A DNA stretch of 64,000 bases, from NCBI GenBank assembly GCA_905221605.1, contig CAJNDS010002508.1, forward strand, positions 188,001 through 252,000. The letters are read 5' to 3'. The number at the start of each line of letters is the position of its first letter. The stretch's first letter is position 1. Source of the stretch: Symbiodinium natans (lineage: Eukaryota; Sar; Dinophyceae; Suessiales; Symbiodiniaceae). The notes beneath the pieces were generated by a model that was not told the DNA's origin, ran no database searches, and was given only the letters and a program-made list of their open reading frames with translations. Position numbers and translations under genes: made by a program. Shown piece by piece: positions 9,801-20,226 of the stretch.

Positions 9801-11690
9801 ATCTGGCCGCCAGGCTCGGGTTTAGGGTTTAGGGTTTAGGGTTTAGGGTTTAGGGTTTAGGGTTTAGGGTTTAGGGTTTAGGGTTTAGGGTTTTGGGTTT
9901 AGTGTTTAGGGTTTAGGGTAAACCTTCACTCCATTCCGCACACACCCTGTAGTTAGTACCTTCTCCGCGGACTTCGAGCCGGCTTCCGCCTGCTCCAGCT
10001 TGATCCTGAGCACAAGTGGGGTAGGTTTGGGGGCTCCTATAAAAAACTAATTGTTGTGGTTTCTTTAGGATTCCATACGGGACTAAGGGTAATAAAACAA
10101 AAGGAAAATTCTTGTAACGTTTATAAGGATTCTATAGAGGCCTAAGGGTAATTAAACATTGACATTGAAAAGTATGTTCAAACCTACCCCTGACAAGTGC
10201 AGGCGCCCAGCTTCGATGCTTAGACCCAAGTGTTTAACAGGTTCGGGGCTTGAGGGTTTATAGGGTTTGTAGGGCTTATAGGTTTACTGGGTTCACAGGG
10301 TTTATAGGGTTTATAGGGGAAATAGGGTAACCTTAAACACCCTAAGCCCGAAACCCAAAACTCAAAAGAAACGGCGCGCGCCCGGGGTCCTCATCTGCGA
10401 CGCCTGCGTCTCTGCATCCTTCAGCGCCTGTGATGCGATCCCCCGCCTCTCTTCCCTCAACCGCAAGGCCATGCAAAACTGCCCGGTTGGGGTTTTGGGG
10501 TGGTCCTGGGGTCCTGTGGTCTTGGGGTCTTGGGGAGAGTTGTTCGAGTTTAGGGTTTAGGGTTTAAGGGTTTTAGGGTTTATGGAGGTCCAGGCGGGTG
10601 GTGGGTAGGATCGAGGGTGGGATTGAAGAAGTGTAGAGTGTGTTAGCGTTGTGTGGGGGGTTTGAGGGTAGGTCGGAGAATCGTCCCTTGCCGGGGTTAT
10701 CCTAAACCCCAAACCGTGAATCCTAGACCCTACTTCTAAGTCTATAGTTTAAATTTAAATTTTGAACCCTACTCCGCACTGTGATAGGAACGCCTCCCGC
10801 CCCCCCAACAAAAATATGTAACAAGAAGAAGAAGAAGAAGCAGAAGAAGAAGAAGAAGAATACATCTATATATATATATATATGGCATATATATATATAT
10901 TTTTTTTTTAAAGAAGATCCCATGCGTTCGGCGCCAAGGAGCAGCTTTCGCCTTCTTCAGCTCCTGCAGACAAATGCAGGGTCGTCCAGAAGCTCTCGGA
11001 TTCTCAGGTGGTGCAAGGATGTGGGGCTTAAGGTTTGGGGTCTCGTGTTTAGGTCTAGGGCTGGGCTTTGGCCCAGGTATCTTCAGGTTAGGGTTTAAGG
11101 TTTAGGGCTTAGGGTTTGGGTTTCTTGGGGCTGGTGCCTCAGGTCCCCAAGGTCAACCGCGCGCCGGGGGTTGGGGTGTGCCTAGGCGCCATGGTGCCGG
11201 GTGCATGGGGCTGTTGCCTGAACGCATTCGTGGGCGAAGGGCTCTGGATTCAGGGCGGCCTTGGCTTAGGGCGCTCTTCAGCCCAAACTTCCTAAAAACC
11301 TGGCTTCTGGTCAACACTAAGCCTAGAACCCTACAGCCGTACACCCTGAACCTTTCAGTCCCATACTGAACCCTAGACTCTAATCCCTCAGCCCTTGTCC
11401 CCATGCCCTCTAAACTCTAGCTCATCAAGTGCACGTTGGGCTTTGGCTAATGGGGCTTAGGGCAACGCCGGGAGCCTTAGATTGGTTATGAAGCGCAGCT
11501 GGAGCTCAGGGTTTAGTAAACCTAAACCCTAAACCCTAAACCCTAAACCCTAAACCCTAAACCCTAAACCCTGTTTAAGGTTTAGGGTTTTGGGGTTTAC
11601 TTGCTCAGTTCTGGCGCCTCACCCATCTCCTTCATGGCCGCCAGGTGCTCCTCGAAATCAAATCTGGATTGCGGGCTCAGGGTTCAGGGT
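6896..11690 (-). CDS. Cluster of small coiled-coil exons, possible multi-exon gene
   Basis: Islands between telomere-like arrays each read as Q/E/K/L/A-rich helix on the minus strand. They are 6943-6896 (ALTEQERDQEVSALKE), about 7614-7510 (QQVAEKEELL, KAAS), 8012-7971 (NVRNLEKEAEELQR), about 8877-8806 (SPEELRSLRND), about 9665-9605 (QARATAEKKLANADQ), 10005-9960 (IKLEQAEAGSKSAEK), about 10465-10395 (ASQALKDAETQASQ), from 10963 (ELKKAKAAP) and about 11680-11630 (DFEEHLAAMKEMG). Some have canonical ends, such as AG|GATC to AAG|GTACTAAC for 10005-9960. Others would need GC or GA donors. The shared heptad-like character suggests one large coiled-coil protein, but exon joining is not resolved. This is inference from composition, not homology. 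Confidence 0.38.
7194..7210. repeat. Poly-C run
   Basis: About 15 consecutive C. It is one of several long C/G homopolymers next to repeat arrays. Confidence 0.9.
8728..8792. repeat. CCCTAAA telomere-like array
   Basis: About nine tandem units next to the candidate exon at 8806-8877. Confidence 0.92.
9425..9590. repeat. CCCTAAA telomere-like array, partly degenerate
   Basis: Tandem CCCTAAA and CCCTAAG units with small deviations at both ends. Confidence 0.88.
9818..9920. repeat. TTTAGGG telomere-like array
   Basis: About 13 near-perfect units. The array ends just below the donor of the candidate exon at 9960-10005. Confidence 0.92.
10018..10190. mobile_element. MITE-like element with 11-bp terminal inverted repeats
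   Basis: ggggtaggttt at 10018-10028 is the exact inverted complement of aaacctacccc at 10180-10190. The 173-bp interior is AT-rich and carries two copies of a taaggatt(c)..ctaagggtaat(a/t)aaaca segment. It lies in a presumed intron immediately upstream of the exon at 10005-9960. There is no coding capacity. Confidence 0.5.
10827..10910. repeat. Compound microsatellite (GAA)n then (AT)n and poly-T
   Basis: A GAA/AAG run, then two TA dinucleotide runs, then about 10 T. Open frames across it are artefacts. Confidence 0.93.
11517..11595. repeat. CCCTAAA array turning into TTTAGGG
   Basis: About seven CCCTAAA units run directly into ctgtttaaggtttaggg. This is a head-to-head change of repeat orientation within a few bases. 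Confidence 0.88.
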
Positions 11691-11756
11691 GTAGGGTTTA
11701 GGGTTTAGGGTTTAGGGTTTAGGGTTTAGGGTGTAGGGTTTAGGGTTTGGGGTAAC
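11688..11756. repeat. TTTAGGG telomere-like array
   Basis: About nine units, with one TGTAGGG variant at each end. Confidence 0.9.
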
Positions 11757-12159
11757 TTCACAGGTGCTCGGCTTCCTGCGTTTCGGATTGAATAGGGCTA
11801 GGCCATGTTTGGGGAACCAAGGGAACCCAAATCCTAGACAGGCCAGATATATCGCGCCACCGCGACACATCTCCCCTTTCAGCCCAACCCTGCATCCTCG
11901 TGGAGCACTTTCGATCCACCATCCTGGGCCTTCTTGGTTGATGCTGTTTTTTTCGTCTCATGAGGAAAGGCATACTGTCAGAACGCTCGACCCGACAGAC
12001 TCTACACCCCAAACCCCAAACCCCAAACCCCAAACCCTAAACCCTAAACCCTAAACCCTGCAAGATCCTCCAAGCCTTCGCGCCTGCGGTTTGAGGCCTC
12101 ACCATGCGGGAATCCCCAAGCAAAGGGGGTACTCTGACTTGGAGCATCCTGGAGTCGTG

Positions 12160-12222
12160 GAGCCCTAAACCCTAAACCCTAAACCCTAAACCCTAAACCC
12201 TAAACCCTAAACCCTAAACCTT
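12160..12222. repeat. CCCTAAA telomere-like array
   Basis: About nine perfect units. Confidence 0.92.
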
Positions 12223-12502
12223 AGCCTTAGATTCTTTCAAAGTGGGGAGAAGAGGAGAGGCCAGGCCTGGGGGTTCCCGATCCGAGGTTCGGGGTTTGGG
12301 GTTTGGGGTGTAGGGTTTTAGGGTTTAGGGTTTGGGGTTTAAGGTTTAGGGTGAGATCCTCCCTGAAGTCCATCTTCGGTTTCGCCAAGCCTTGAAGGGA
12401 GCTCCGAAGTGTGCCCCCCCTCCCAACTCATCTTTCGTGCTCACTTCGAAAAAGGCGCGCTGTCCGCCCTACAGCTTCCAGCGATCAGATGGCATTTCCT
12501 GA

Positions 12503-12637
12503 TGTTTAGGGTTTAGGGTTTAGGGTTTAGGGTTTAGGGTTTAGGATTTAGGGTTTAGGGTTTAGGGTTTAGGGTTTAGGGTTTAGGGTTTAGGGTTTAG
12601 GGTTTAGGGTTTAGGGTTTAGGGTTTAGGGTTTAGGG
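12503..12637. repeat. TTTAGGG telomere-like array abutting the BTB stop codon
   Basis: About 19 units. The BTB reading frame ends in TGA (12640-12638) with no spacer before the array. Confidence 0.95.
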
Positions 12638-14377
12638 TCAAGCCTTGTCGATCTTTACCCAACCTGGCTTTTCAAAGAACAGCATGGGCCGATAGTCAGA
12701 CTGGGCTGCCAAGCCGAAATCTGCCGTTGTCACGTCCCAAGACCTGACGCTGGGAGTGCTGTTCAACTTGAGCCACTTGTGCGGCTGCGCGGCCCAATAC
12801 GTGACACGGAAAGCAATCTTGCACATCTCACCGGTTCTTTCGAAGCACACCTTCACGGATTCCATTCTGCTACGCGAGTCGATTCTGTATGTTTGAGGTT
12901 CGACATCAGACTGCCTAGACCTATACAGCAGCTCCAGCAACTCGGCCCCAACACACACAAAGAGGCCGGCATCCGCGATGGTCGGCGCAGTAGTGATACG
13001 CTGAACTTGAGCAGGACCATCCGGTCTGCTCTCCCAATTGCAATCTAAAGTTTCTAAAGCCGCATCAATGGGGGCAACCCCGATCAACAAAGACCTGCAT
13101 CCGCTATAGGCCTTGCCATTTTTGAATGAACACGTGACTTGAAAGTGGTCCGGATCTGGCACATCCAGTGTTGCAGCAGAGTGCTCCTTCCCTTGCAGCA
13201 AGGTTCCATTGTCCTCAATGGCCATATTATGCGAGGTGCAGACATGAATGCCTCGCAGAATTCTCTCCAACCCAGGCAGCATGAAAAAGTCCGCTTGGCG
13301 AAGGAGCTCATCTCGTAGTGCTGCAGATACGTTCTTGATCGTAAAGCCTTTACCCCCGCACCTGAGGTACTCCAGCACGTGTGGGAAGGCCTTGCTGCTC
13401 GCATCAACGAAAATACTCCCGTCCGACTCCACCTTGTGCGCAACGCGACCAGAAGCCAAGAGACCGAACCAGGACTCCGGAAAGATCTTGAGAGTTTCGG
13501 CAGAAGTCGAAAACTTTTGTGAGCCCACCTTCAGAGTAACTTTGCCCTGCAGCTCCTTCCCTCCTTCGGAGGCGATGTCCCCACTTCCCGAAGGCTGGGC
13601 CGCTCTCACGCCTCTCGCCTCACCCGCCAGCTTCTTTACCAGGCCCTCAGCTGTCTGAAGTCGCTCCTTGAGCTGTGAAATCTCCTGCGCTCTTGCCCGC
13701 AAAAGAAGGCTGATAAGCAGATGAATTACCTGTCTCCACCAATGGGTGGTCTAGAGGGGCTTACAGGGTTTCGGGGGCTTACCGGCTCCAAGTGTAGTCC
13801 CGGTTTAGGGTTTATAGGGTTTAGGGTTCAGGGTTTAGGGTTTAGGGTTTAGGGTCTGAACATCCTGCAACACGCGTCCTTGCCCTGCTCGGAGACCTGG
13901 CCCCTGAGATCCTCGAGCTCCTTCTGCACCTCGACGCCCGTGGAGGCCGAGGAACGGCTTAGAAGCGCCTCGGCCACCAACTGCTGGACCCGTGCCTCCA
14001 AGAAGCCATCCAGCCTCGTTGAGGGTTTAGGGTTTAGGGTTTAGGGTTTAGGGTTTAGGGTTTAGGGTTTAGGGTTTAGGGTTTAGGGTTTAGGGTTTAG
14101 GGTTTAGGGTTTAGGGCCTGCTGGCTATGTCGATGCAAGCTCAAAGATCTCTTTAACTAAGACACGACCAGAGCCTTAAGCCAGCGAATCTACTCGTGAT
14201 CTACTGCATAGTCAATACTATAGTGATTTGGTGACACATATACAGAGCAAACGCGTTTCAGGAAGCAGTCCTAAATTCCTAAATGACGTAAAAAACACAC
14301 AGTCAATCCAGGCCATGTGGCGTCACCGGCACTGGATCGGAGCTCTCCAGCCGCGGTCTTTTTGCATCTCCGCCCAT
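12638..14377 (-). CDS. BTB/POZ (T1, KCTD-like) domain protein with N-terminal coiled coil
   Basis: This is the best-supported gene. The last exon (13709-12638) is a 356-codon frame ending in TGA. Its first 35 residues form a coiled coil (EISQLKERLQTAEGLVKKL). A T1-type BTB fold follows, with hallmarks VTLKVGSQKFSTS, ESWFGLLASGR, FVDASSKAFPHVLEYLR and RQADFFMLPGLERIL. About 200 further residues end in YRPMLFFEKPGWVKI, possibly a beta-sandwich such as SPRY, which I cannot confirm. An upstream exon (14014-13874, VEVQKELEDLRGQV) joins by a canonical phase-2 GT-AG intron filled with TTTAGGG units. A likely first exon starts at ATG 14377 (MGGDAKRPRLESS, with a nuclear-signal-like KRPR), but its phase does not fit the next exon directly, so an exon may be missing. 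BTB/T1 domains oligomerise, and KCTD proteins commonly act as cullin-3 adaptors. That role here is inferred. Confidence 0.85.
14020..14116. repeat. TTTAGGG telomere-like array in a BTB-gene intron
   Basis: About 13 perfect units directly upstream of the 14014-13874 exon acceptor. They read as CCCTAAA in the pre-mRNA. Confidence 0.95.
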
Positions 14378-14718
14378 GGCAGTGTCTGAAATCTGCTAGG
14401 TCGGAAGGATCTTAGAAGGATGATGCTGAACTTCAGGCTGTATATGTCTGCACCCACCGCCCCCCCCCCCCCTTCTTTCCCCTAACCCTAAACCCTAAAC
14501 CCCAAACCCTAAACCCCAAACCCTAAACCCCAAACCCTCCCTACACCCAGGCTGAGATTGGACCTCGTCCCAAGGCACCAGACTATGGTGTCCGGAGCCA
14601 TGGCAAACGACATAGGACATGGGAGTTTAGGGTTTAGGGCTTAGGGCGAGTGGAACTAGCATTGGAGAATTTAGGGTTAGGGTTTCGGGCTTAGGGTTTA
14701 GGGGTAGCTGTTCGCGTC

Positions 14719-14757
14719 CTTGTTTCCCTTCTCCTCCTGTTTCTTCTTCTTCTGATC
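14719..14757 (-). CDS. Candidate 39-nt exon, DQKKKKQEEKGNK
   Basis: A charged 13-codon frame lies between an acceptor (cttcgagccag) and a possible GA donor. It may belong to a coiled-coil or linker segment. It is too short to assign. Confidence 0.28.
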
Positions 14758-15209
14758 CTGGCTCGAAGCGGTCAGGATGAGCTGTAAACAAGGCTCCATA
14801 AGCCTTATAAACCCGACGTGTCCTACACCCCTAAGCCCCTAAAGCCCCCAGCCCCTAAACCCGTAAAACCCCTGAACCCCCAAACCCCCTAAACCACCTA
14901 AACCCCCTAACCCCCTCAACCCAAACCCAAAAGCGTAAGACCCTTCTCTGTTAAGGGTCCTGGACATGTCTGAGTGACTTCCATCTTGCAGCGAGTAGTT
15001 TAGGGTTGACTGCAAAAAGGTATCCAGCACCACCTTTCTTTGAATATCAACCCTGAATCCTAGACTTTATAGACCCCATAAACGCTAAAACCCTAAAAAG
15101 ACCCCAAAGATCACGAAAATAACCCCTCAACGCCCCTAGAAGACCCCTAAAAACCTTCCCGACCTCTCCGTCAAAAAAAAACCGCCCAACCCAAGAAATG
15201 TCGGCCGAG

Positions 15210-15335
15210 CCCTAAACCCTAAACCCTAAACCCTATACCCTAAACCCTAAACCCTAAACCCTATACCGCCTAAACCCCAAACCCTAAACCCTAAACCCTA
15301 AACCCTAACCCCTAAACCCTAAATACCCTAAACCC
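15210..15335. repeat. CCCTAAA telomere-like array
   Basis: Tandem units with a few CCCTATA and CCCCTAAA variants. Confidence 0.9.
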
Positions 15336-15353
15336 CAAAAAACTGCAGGACAC

Positions 15354-15434
15354 TTCGGCCGAGCCTTCATGCGCTCCTCGGCCGCCTTCCGCGCCGCGTC
15401 GGCCTCCTCCTTCTTCCGCTGCTTCTCGAGGAGC
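15354..15434 (-). CDS. Candidate coiled-coil exon, LLEKQRKKEEADAARKAA
   Basis: A 26-codon, strongly charged helical frame sits between AG (gcgtcgag) and a GT donor (GTGTCC). It is GC-rich, unlike the telomere-like arrays flanking it on both sides. Composition alone supports coding. The partner exons are unknown. Confidence 0.38.
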
Positions 15435-15464
15435 CTCGACGCGAGATGCTGAGGATTTTGGGGG

Positions 15465-15548
15465 GTTTAGGGTTTAGGGTTTAGGGTTTAGGGTTTAGGG
15501 TGTAGGGTTTCGGGTTTAGGGTTTAGGGTTTCGGGTTTAGGGTTTTGG
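15465..15548. repeat. TTTAGGG telomere-like array
   Basis: About 11 units with TGTAGGG and TTTCGGG variants. Confidence 0.9.
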
Positions 15549-15724
15549 GGTTTTTTGTGGGGGGCTCTTGGGTGTTGGGTCTTGAGTCTTGGAGTGTCGG
15601 ATCTTTGGGGTCGAGCCCACGGAGACTCCCAAAGGATCCCCCAAGCGTCCCAAAAGCAGCCCCCGAGGCCCCGAACAAAGAAAAAGATCTCAAATTCCTC
15701 GCAACAAGCCCCTCAACAGACCCG

Positions 15725-15834
15725 CACCCTAAACCCTAAACCCTAAACCCTAAACCCTAAACCCTGAACCCTAAACCCTGAACCCTAAACCCTAAACCCT
15801 AAACCCTAAACCCTAAACCCTAAACCCTAAACAA
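15725..15834. repeat. CCCTAAA telomere-like array
   Basis: About 15 units, two of them CCCTGAA. Confidence 0.93.
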
Positions 15835-15849
15835 AAGCCGCAGCCCTCC

Positions 15850-15985
15850 CCAAGCTTTCCCCCAAAGCTTTCGCCCACAACTTATCGCACAACACCCGCT
15901 CGCTGCTCTGGACCCAACGGGCCCTGCGAGGGACGGTGCCTCTGGGCGCGATGTCCGGCGTCTTCCGAGCCCTGGCCGAGTTTTT
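15850..15985 (-). CDS. Candidate exon, strand ambiguous
   Basis: The minus frame reads RKTPDIAPRGTVPRRARW and onward for about 45 codons. The plus frame (HNTRSLLWTQRALRG) is also open. The minus strand is chosen only because neighbouring calls lie there. Confidence 0.25.
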
Positions 15986-16318
15986 GAGGGCTTAGGTTCC
16001 GGGGTTTGTTCTTTTGGGGCTGGTTTAGGGTCTCTTAAGGAGCTTGAAGGCTTTCAGGAGAACAGGTGAAGTGTCTGTTCAAAGGACTCTGCCTTGGACC
16101 CCTAAGGTGGTACCCTTAATTTCAAGATCCCTAAGGTAGTAAAAGGGCCATATCAGGAGAAAATTCAGGGACACCTTTAGGGGTACAACCTTAGGGGAAC
16201 GAGTCTTAGTCGCTAGATCTATGGCTTCACGGGCTTTTGCTTGATTCTAGGGCGTTAGGATTGAGGGTTTGCGGACAAGACGTCACCAGACTAAACGCCA
16301 AAACGCGTTTTTGGGCCG

Positions 16319-16442
16319 TTTAGGGTTTAGGGTTTAGGGTTTAGGGTTTAGGGTTTTAGGGTTTAGGGTTTAGGGTTTTAGGGTTTAGGGTTTAGGGTTT
16401 AGGGTTTAGGGTTTAGGGTTTAGGGTTTAGGGTTTAGGGTTT
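16319..16442. repeat. TTTAGGG telomere-like array
   Basis: About 17 units, two of them TTTTAGGG. Confidence 0.95.
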
Positions 16443-16574
16443 CTACCCTCCGGAGTCAAAACCAGCAACCATCCACTAACCACCGGAGGTCCCTAACTTC
16501 ACATGTCCGCACGGAAGGCCCGCGGCGAAATCCAAAGCGCCGAATCGATGGCTGAGGTTTAAGGCTTAGAATGG

Positions 16575-16757
16575 TATAGGGTTTAGGGTTTGGGGTTTAG
16601 GGGTTTAGGGGTTTAGGGGTTCAGGGGTTTAGGGGTTTAGGGGTTTAGGGGTTTAGGGGTTTAGGGGTTCAGGGGTTTAGGGGTTTAGGGGTTTAGGGGT
16701 TTAGGGGTTTAGGGGTTTAGGGGTTTAGGGTTTAGGGTTTAGGGTTTAGGGCTTGAG
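16575..16757. repeat. TTTAGGGG octamer array
   Basis: Most units here are the 8-mer TTTAGGGG rather than the 7-mer, with two TTCAGGGG copies. The array returns to TTTAGGG at its right end. This is a locally homogenised variant. Confidence 0.93.
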
Positions 16758-16899
16758 TTCAGGGCTTTCTTCCGTCAGGGGCCCTGAAATTTACCCCCCG
16801 AGCCCCAAACCCAGTGGCTGCGTGTAAGTGCCATGGTCGCAACACTCTTTTTCGGGTCTAAACCCGAAATCCTAAACCGGGGTCCATACTTAAGGGAAC

Positions 16900-17000
16900 T
16901 TAACCTCCCAAAAAGGGAATAAGCGTACTAATGGCATCCTAGACTCCATAAGGGTACCACTGTTCGCTAGCATGGAATGAAGGAACTGCCAAGACAAGTA
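16900..17000. other. Decayed dispersed element with GGTACC words
   Basis: It contains ctcccaaaaagggaataag and gggtaccactg, words shared with segments near 32,038, 44,053, 36,306 and 63,312. It is AT-richer than its surroundings and has no reading frame. Confidence 0.4.
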
Positions 17001-17567
17001 CCATGCTACCACGTTCTGCATTCCCTGCTGGCCAACACTAGCCCCAAAACCCTAAAGCCCTAAATACTCTAAAGGCCTAAAACCCAAAAGCCCTAAAACC
17101 CGAAAACCCGGAAACCCTACAACCCCAAACCCCAAGACCACGACACCCTACAACCCTTACACCCCCAAACGAAAAAAACACCTTCAAACAAAATCCTAAA
17201 AACCGTGAAAACCCCACAAACCCTAAAACAACCCTTAAAAAACCAAAAAAAAACCCGAAAAAAAACACCCTATAAGAACCCCGATAAACAACCCCATAAA
17301 CCCTAAACACCCTAAAGTCCCTCTAAGAGCCCTATACCAGCCCCCGAAAACCCCCCAAAAACCGCAAACAAGCCCAGCCCTGGCAGGTTCTACACTCCCC
17401 TTAGAACCTCCAAAAAAAAGAACTAATATCCTCTTGGGGTTTATATAAACTATATAAACAAAAACAATAATATTTAAATGTCCTCTTGGGTTTTATATAG
17501 ACAACAATGGAAAAATAATTCCCGAGGGGGATATAGGGTTCCCTTGGTGCGCCAGGACAGGCCTCAC

Positions 17568-17608
17568 CGACCTCGCTGGGTTCGGGAGAGCCGCCGCCAC
17601 CTCATTGT
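17568..17608 (-). CDS. Candidate 41-nt exon, NEVAAALPNPARS
   Basis: The acceptor (cagtctttag) and the donor GTGAGG are both good matches to consensus. Thirteen codons in a GC-rich island. The function cannot be inferred. Confidence 0.33.
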
Positions 17609-17959
17609 CTAAAGACTGCCCCTGAACCCCAAGCCCTAAACCCTAAACCCTAAACCCGAAACCCTAAACCCTAAACCCTAAACCCTAAACCCTACCGAAT
17701 TCCGAAACCCTAAGCCCGAAACCCTGACAGAACAGCATCCGGCAAGGTGGGGGCAAAATCCGTCTTCCCATGTCTGGCGGGTTTCAGAGGGGGTTTAGGG
17801 TTTAGGGCTAGGGTTTCGGAGTTGGGTGTGTAGGGGAAAGTTAGGGCTAGCGGGCTTCGGGCTTCGGGCTCCGGAGGCTTGGTGGCTCCGGGGTCTGCGC
17901 CCAAGGACAGCTGCCCCGACGTGATCGAGCGCCTTCTGAGTGCGCGAGGAGCTTCTCTA

Positions 17960-18085
17960 AATTGAGGTTCCCTTTTGTTGGGGCTCCCTACATAAAGTAG
18001 GCTTACTTTTTTTGGGTTCCCTACATAAGTTAGGGTCCCTTTTTGGGTTCCATACATATAAGACAGGGGACCACCAAAAGGGACC
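17960..18085. repeat. Short tandem GGGTTCC/CATA element
   Basis: Three imperfect copies of a ttgggttccctacata segment of about 30 bp. It belongs to the AT-richer dispersed family. Confidence 0.5.
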
Positions 18086-18471
18086 ATTAAGTTAGAGAAC
18101 TACACACGCACATACATCCCTGTACAAAGTTCATGGCCCGGCTTCTTCTGTTTCCCTGCCTCCTCAACCCTAAACCCCACGTCTCAAGCTCGGTTAACAC
18201 ATTCATACAGCACGGCCTAAAGGACTTTGCATGTGATTGATTGGGGTCCTCGGATGTACATGGGCAGCGTTTGTGCAACCAAGGTTCTTAGGGTTAAGGC
18301 ATACAGGGAAGCCAAAATGAACAAATCTCAAACAGCTGATGACCTGTGAAGTTGCAGGACTTAAGGGGCGGGCGGGGGCTACAGTGGAGGCCTAAACCCA
18401 AAAACTCCTCGAAGAATCCACATGTGGCAGTGAGAAACAAAAGACCACCGAAAAACTCGACATCAATACTC

Positions 18472-18520
18472 CCTAAACCCTAAACCCTAAACCCTAAACC
18501 CTAAACCCTAAACCCTGAAC
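18472..18520. repeat. CCCTAAA telomere-like array
   Basis: About seven units. Confidence 0.92.
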
Positions 18521-18656
18521 CCTTATCCCCACGCCTCGGCGACTGAGCCCCAGCAGCTCCGCCGACCAGGCTCCCCCGGCCCTCCTCTGGCTGTCGTTGC
18601 TAGGAGGCTTAAAACCCCCAAACCCAAACCCTATACTCTAAGAATCTGCAAAAAGA

Positions 18657-18719
18657 CCCTAAACCCTAAACCCTAAACCCTAAACCCTAAACCCTAAACC
18701 CTAAACCCTAAACCCTAAA
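18657..18719. repeat. CCCTAAA telomere-like array
   Basis: About nine perfect units. Confidence 0.93.
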
Positions 18720-18738
18720 GGCGTGGGATTTAGGGGTT

Positions 18739-18860
18739 TTACGGGCGCCTCATAAGGATGCTGGGAAGGAGGCTAGGCGCTTCGCTAGCATTCAAGCAGC
18801 TACTCGCTTCTTCATCGTCCGCACGTGACGATTCTTCCACGGTAGGCTCACCCACATCAT
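18739..18860 (-). CDS. Candidate terminal exon with acidic stretch
   Basis: From an AG at 18861 the frame runs 40 codons to a TAA (18741-18739). It is acidic (VEESSRADDEEASS) and then hydrophobic near the end (LLPSILMRR). It looks like a protein C-terminus; the family is unknown. Confidence 0.33.
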
Positions 18861-19204
18861 CTTACTGGCTCAATTCTTCTTGGTATGCCTACCCGCTTCC
18901 GCACGAGTAGGGAGTGGCTACCCTAAACCCTAATCCTAAACCCTAAGCCCTAAACCCTAAGCCCTAAACCCGAAATCCTAGGGTGGTCCGATTTTTTGCA
19001 CCGTAGTTAGAAAGGAGCAGTCCAGTCGAACTGGTGCCCAAGGACGAGCCCGCCGTGATGGGGAGCTATAGGGGGCTTGGTGGGGTTCGGTGTCTGGGAC
19101 GGGAGCCCAGAATCTGGAGCTGAAGATGTGAACAGTTCCTCGGAGAGCCTAAACCCCAAAACCCTAAACCCCTGAACCCGAAACCCTAACACCCCTGAAC
19201 CCCA

Positions 19205-20100
19205 AACCCTAAACCCCATCTATCCATGCCCCGGTCCGGCAGTGGTCCCACGGTGTCTTTTGACCGGGCAGTGGTTGGACGCACCTGCACTTGGGAGAGG
19301 TAAAGTTTGGGGTTTAGGGTTTAAAGTTTATAGGGTTTGGGGGTCTAGGATTTAGGGTTTGGGTTTTAGGAATTGGGGTTTAGGGTGGTAAGGTTGCGAG
19401 GTTTAGGGCGGATCTAGGGCTTCTACGACTTGGGGGTGCACTTAGGGCTTTGCATCTCTCCGAGGCCAAATTCTAGTCGACGAAAGGGATGTTGACATCC
19501 AAGCAGTCTCCAACCCCTAAACCCTAAACCCTAAACCCTAAACCCCAAACCCTAAACCCTGACCTTCATTCATGCCATTGGGAAGGAACCCAAAGAGTCC
19601 ACTGTTGCGGCCAACTCCTACTTTCGAGGGGTTGAGGGGTGGGTTTAGGATCGATAAGGCTTAGGGGTGGGTTTAGGTCTTATAAGGTTTTAAGGGGGCG
19701 GGGGGGGGGGGGCTTAGGGCTTAAGTATACGTTTTCGGCTTGGTGTTGTGGTATTGCGGCGTGGTGTTTCGGATTTGAGGTTTATGGGCTGAGCGTGACT
19801 ATTGGATGTAAGGCTCCCACGCACACCCACACACACATCTACTTCCATCGGGATCGTTCTAGACATTTGAAGCTGCCAGCTGCTATGCCAAGCGCGGGCA
19901 GAGGCCTTTTACATGGAACTGAGGGCTTATGGATTCGAAGGCCCAGTACGCCATTTAGAGTAGAGGGTATTTAGGGTTTTTACGTCTTGGGGTACTTAGA
20001 GTATTCAGGGTGTTTAAGTATTTAGGCCCGAAGTCCTTACTTCCGAGGGTCGATTGTAGCCCTTTAACACAGGGGGCCATTAGTTTAGGTTTTAGGGTGC
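19205..20100. other. Mixed stretch: degenerate repeats and weak islands
   Basis: Short TTTAGGG/CCCTAAA arrays (19,310-19,400; 19,515-19,560), a G run (19,697-19,711) and a CA-rich tract (19,820-19,840). A weak minus-strand island near 19,570-19,615 (VGRNSGLFGFLPNG) lies between AG and GT. Nothing is firm. Confidence 0.4.
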
Positions 20101-20172
20101 AGGGCCGTGTTCCACCACCCGTCCTGGTCAGTAGCTCAGGGCACCAGGGGGCGGCTCCCTGAAACCTCAAAC

Positions 20173-20226
20173 CCTGATGATTGCCACCTCCACTGTCTCG
20201 GATCCGAGCTTGAAGGTCATGGGGTC
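20173..20226 (-). CDS. Candidate 54-nt exon, DPMTFKLGSETVEVAIIR
   Basis: Exactly 18 codons between an acceptor (gacacag) and a GT donor inside GGGTTTGAGG. Alternating hydrophobics suggest beta strands. No family is recognised. Confidence 0.33.

Noticed and set aside
17077-17310. Minus frame rich in G, F and V
   Set aside because: Translation of degenerate CCCTAAA/AACCC repeats.
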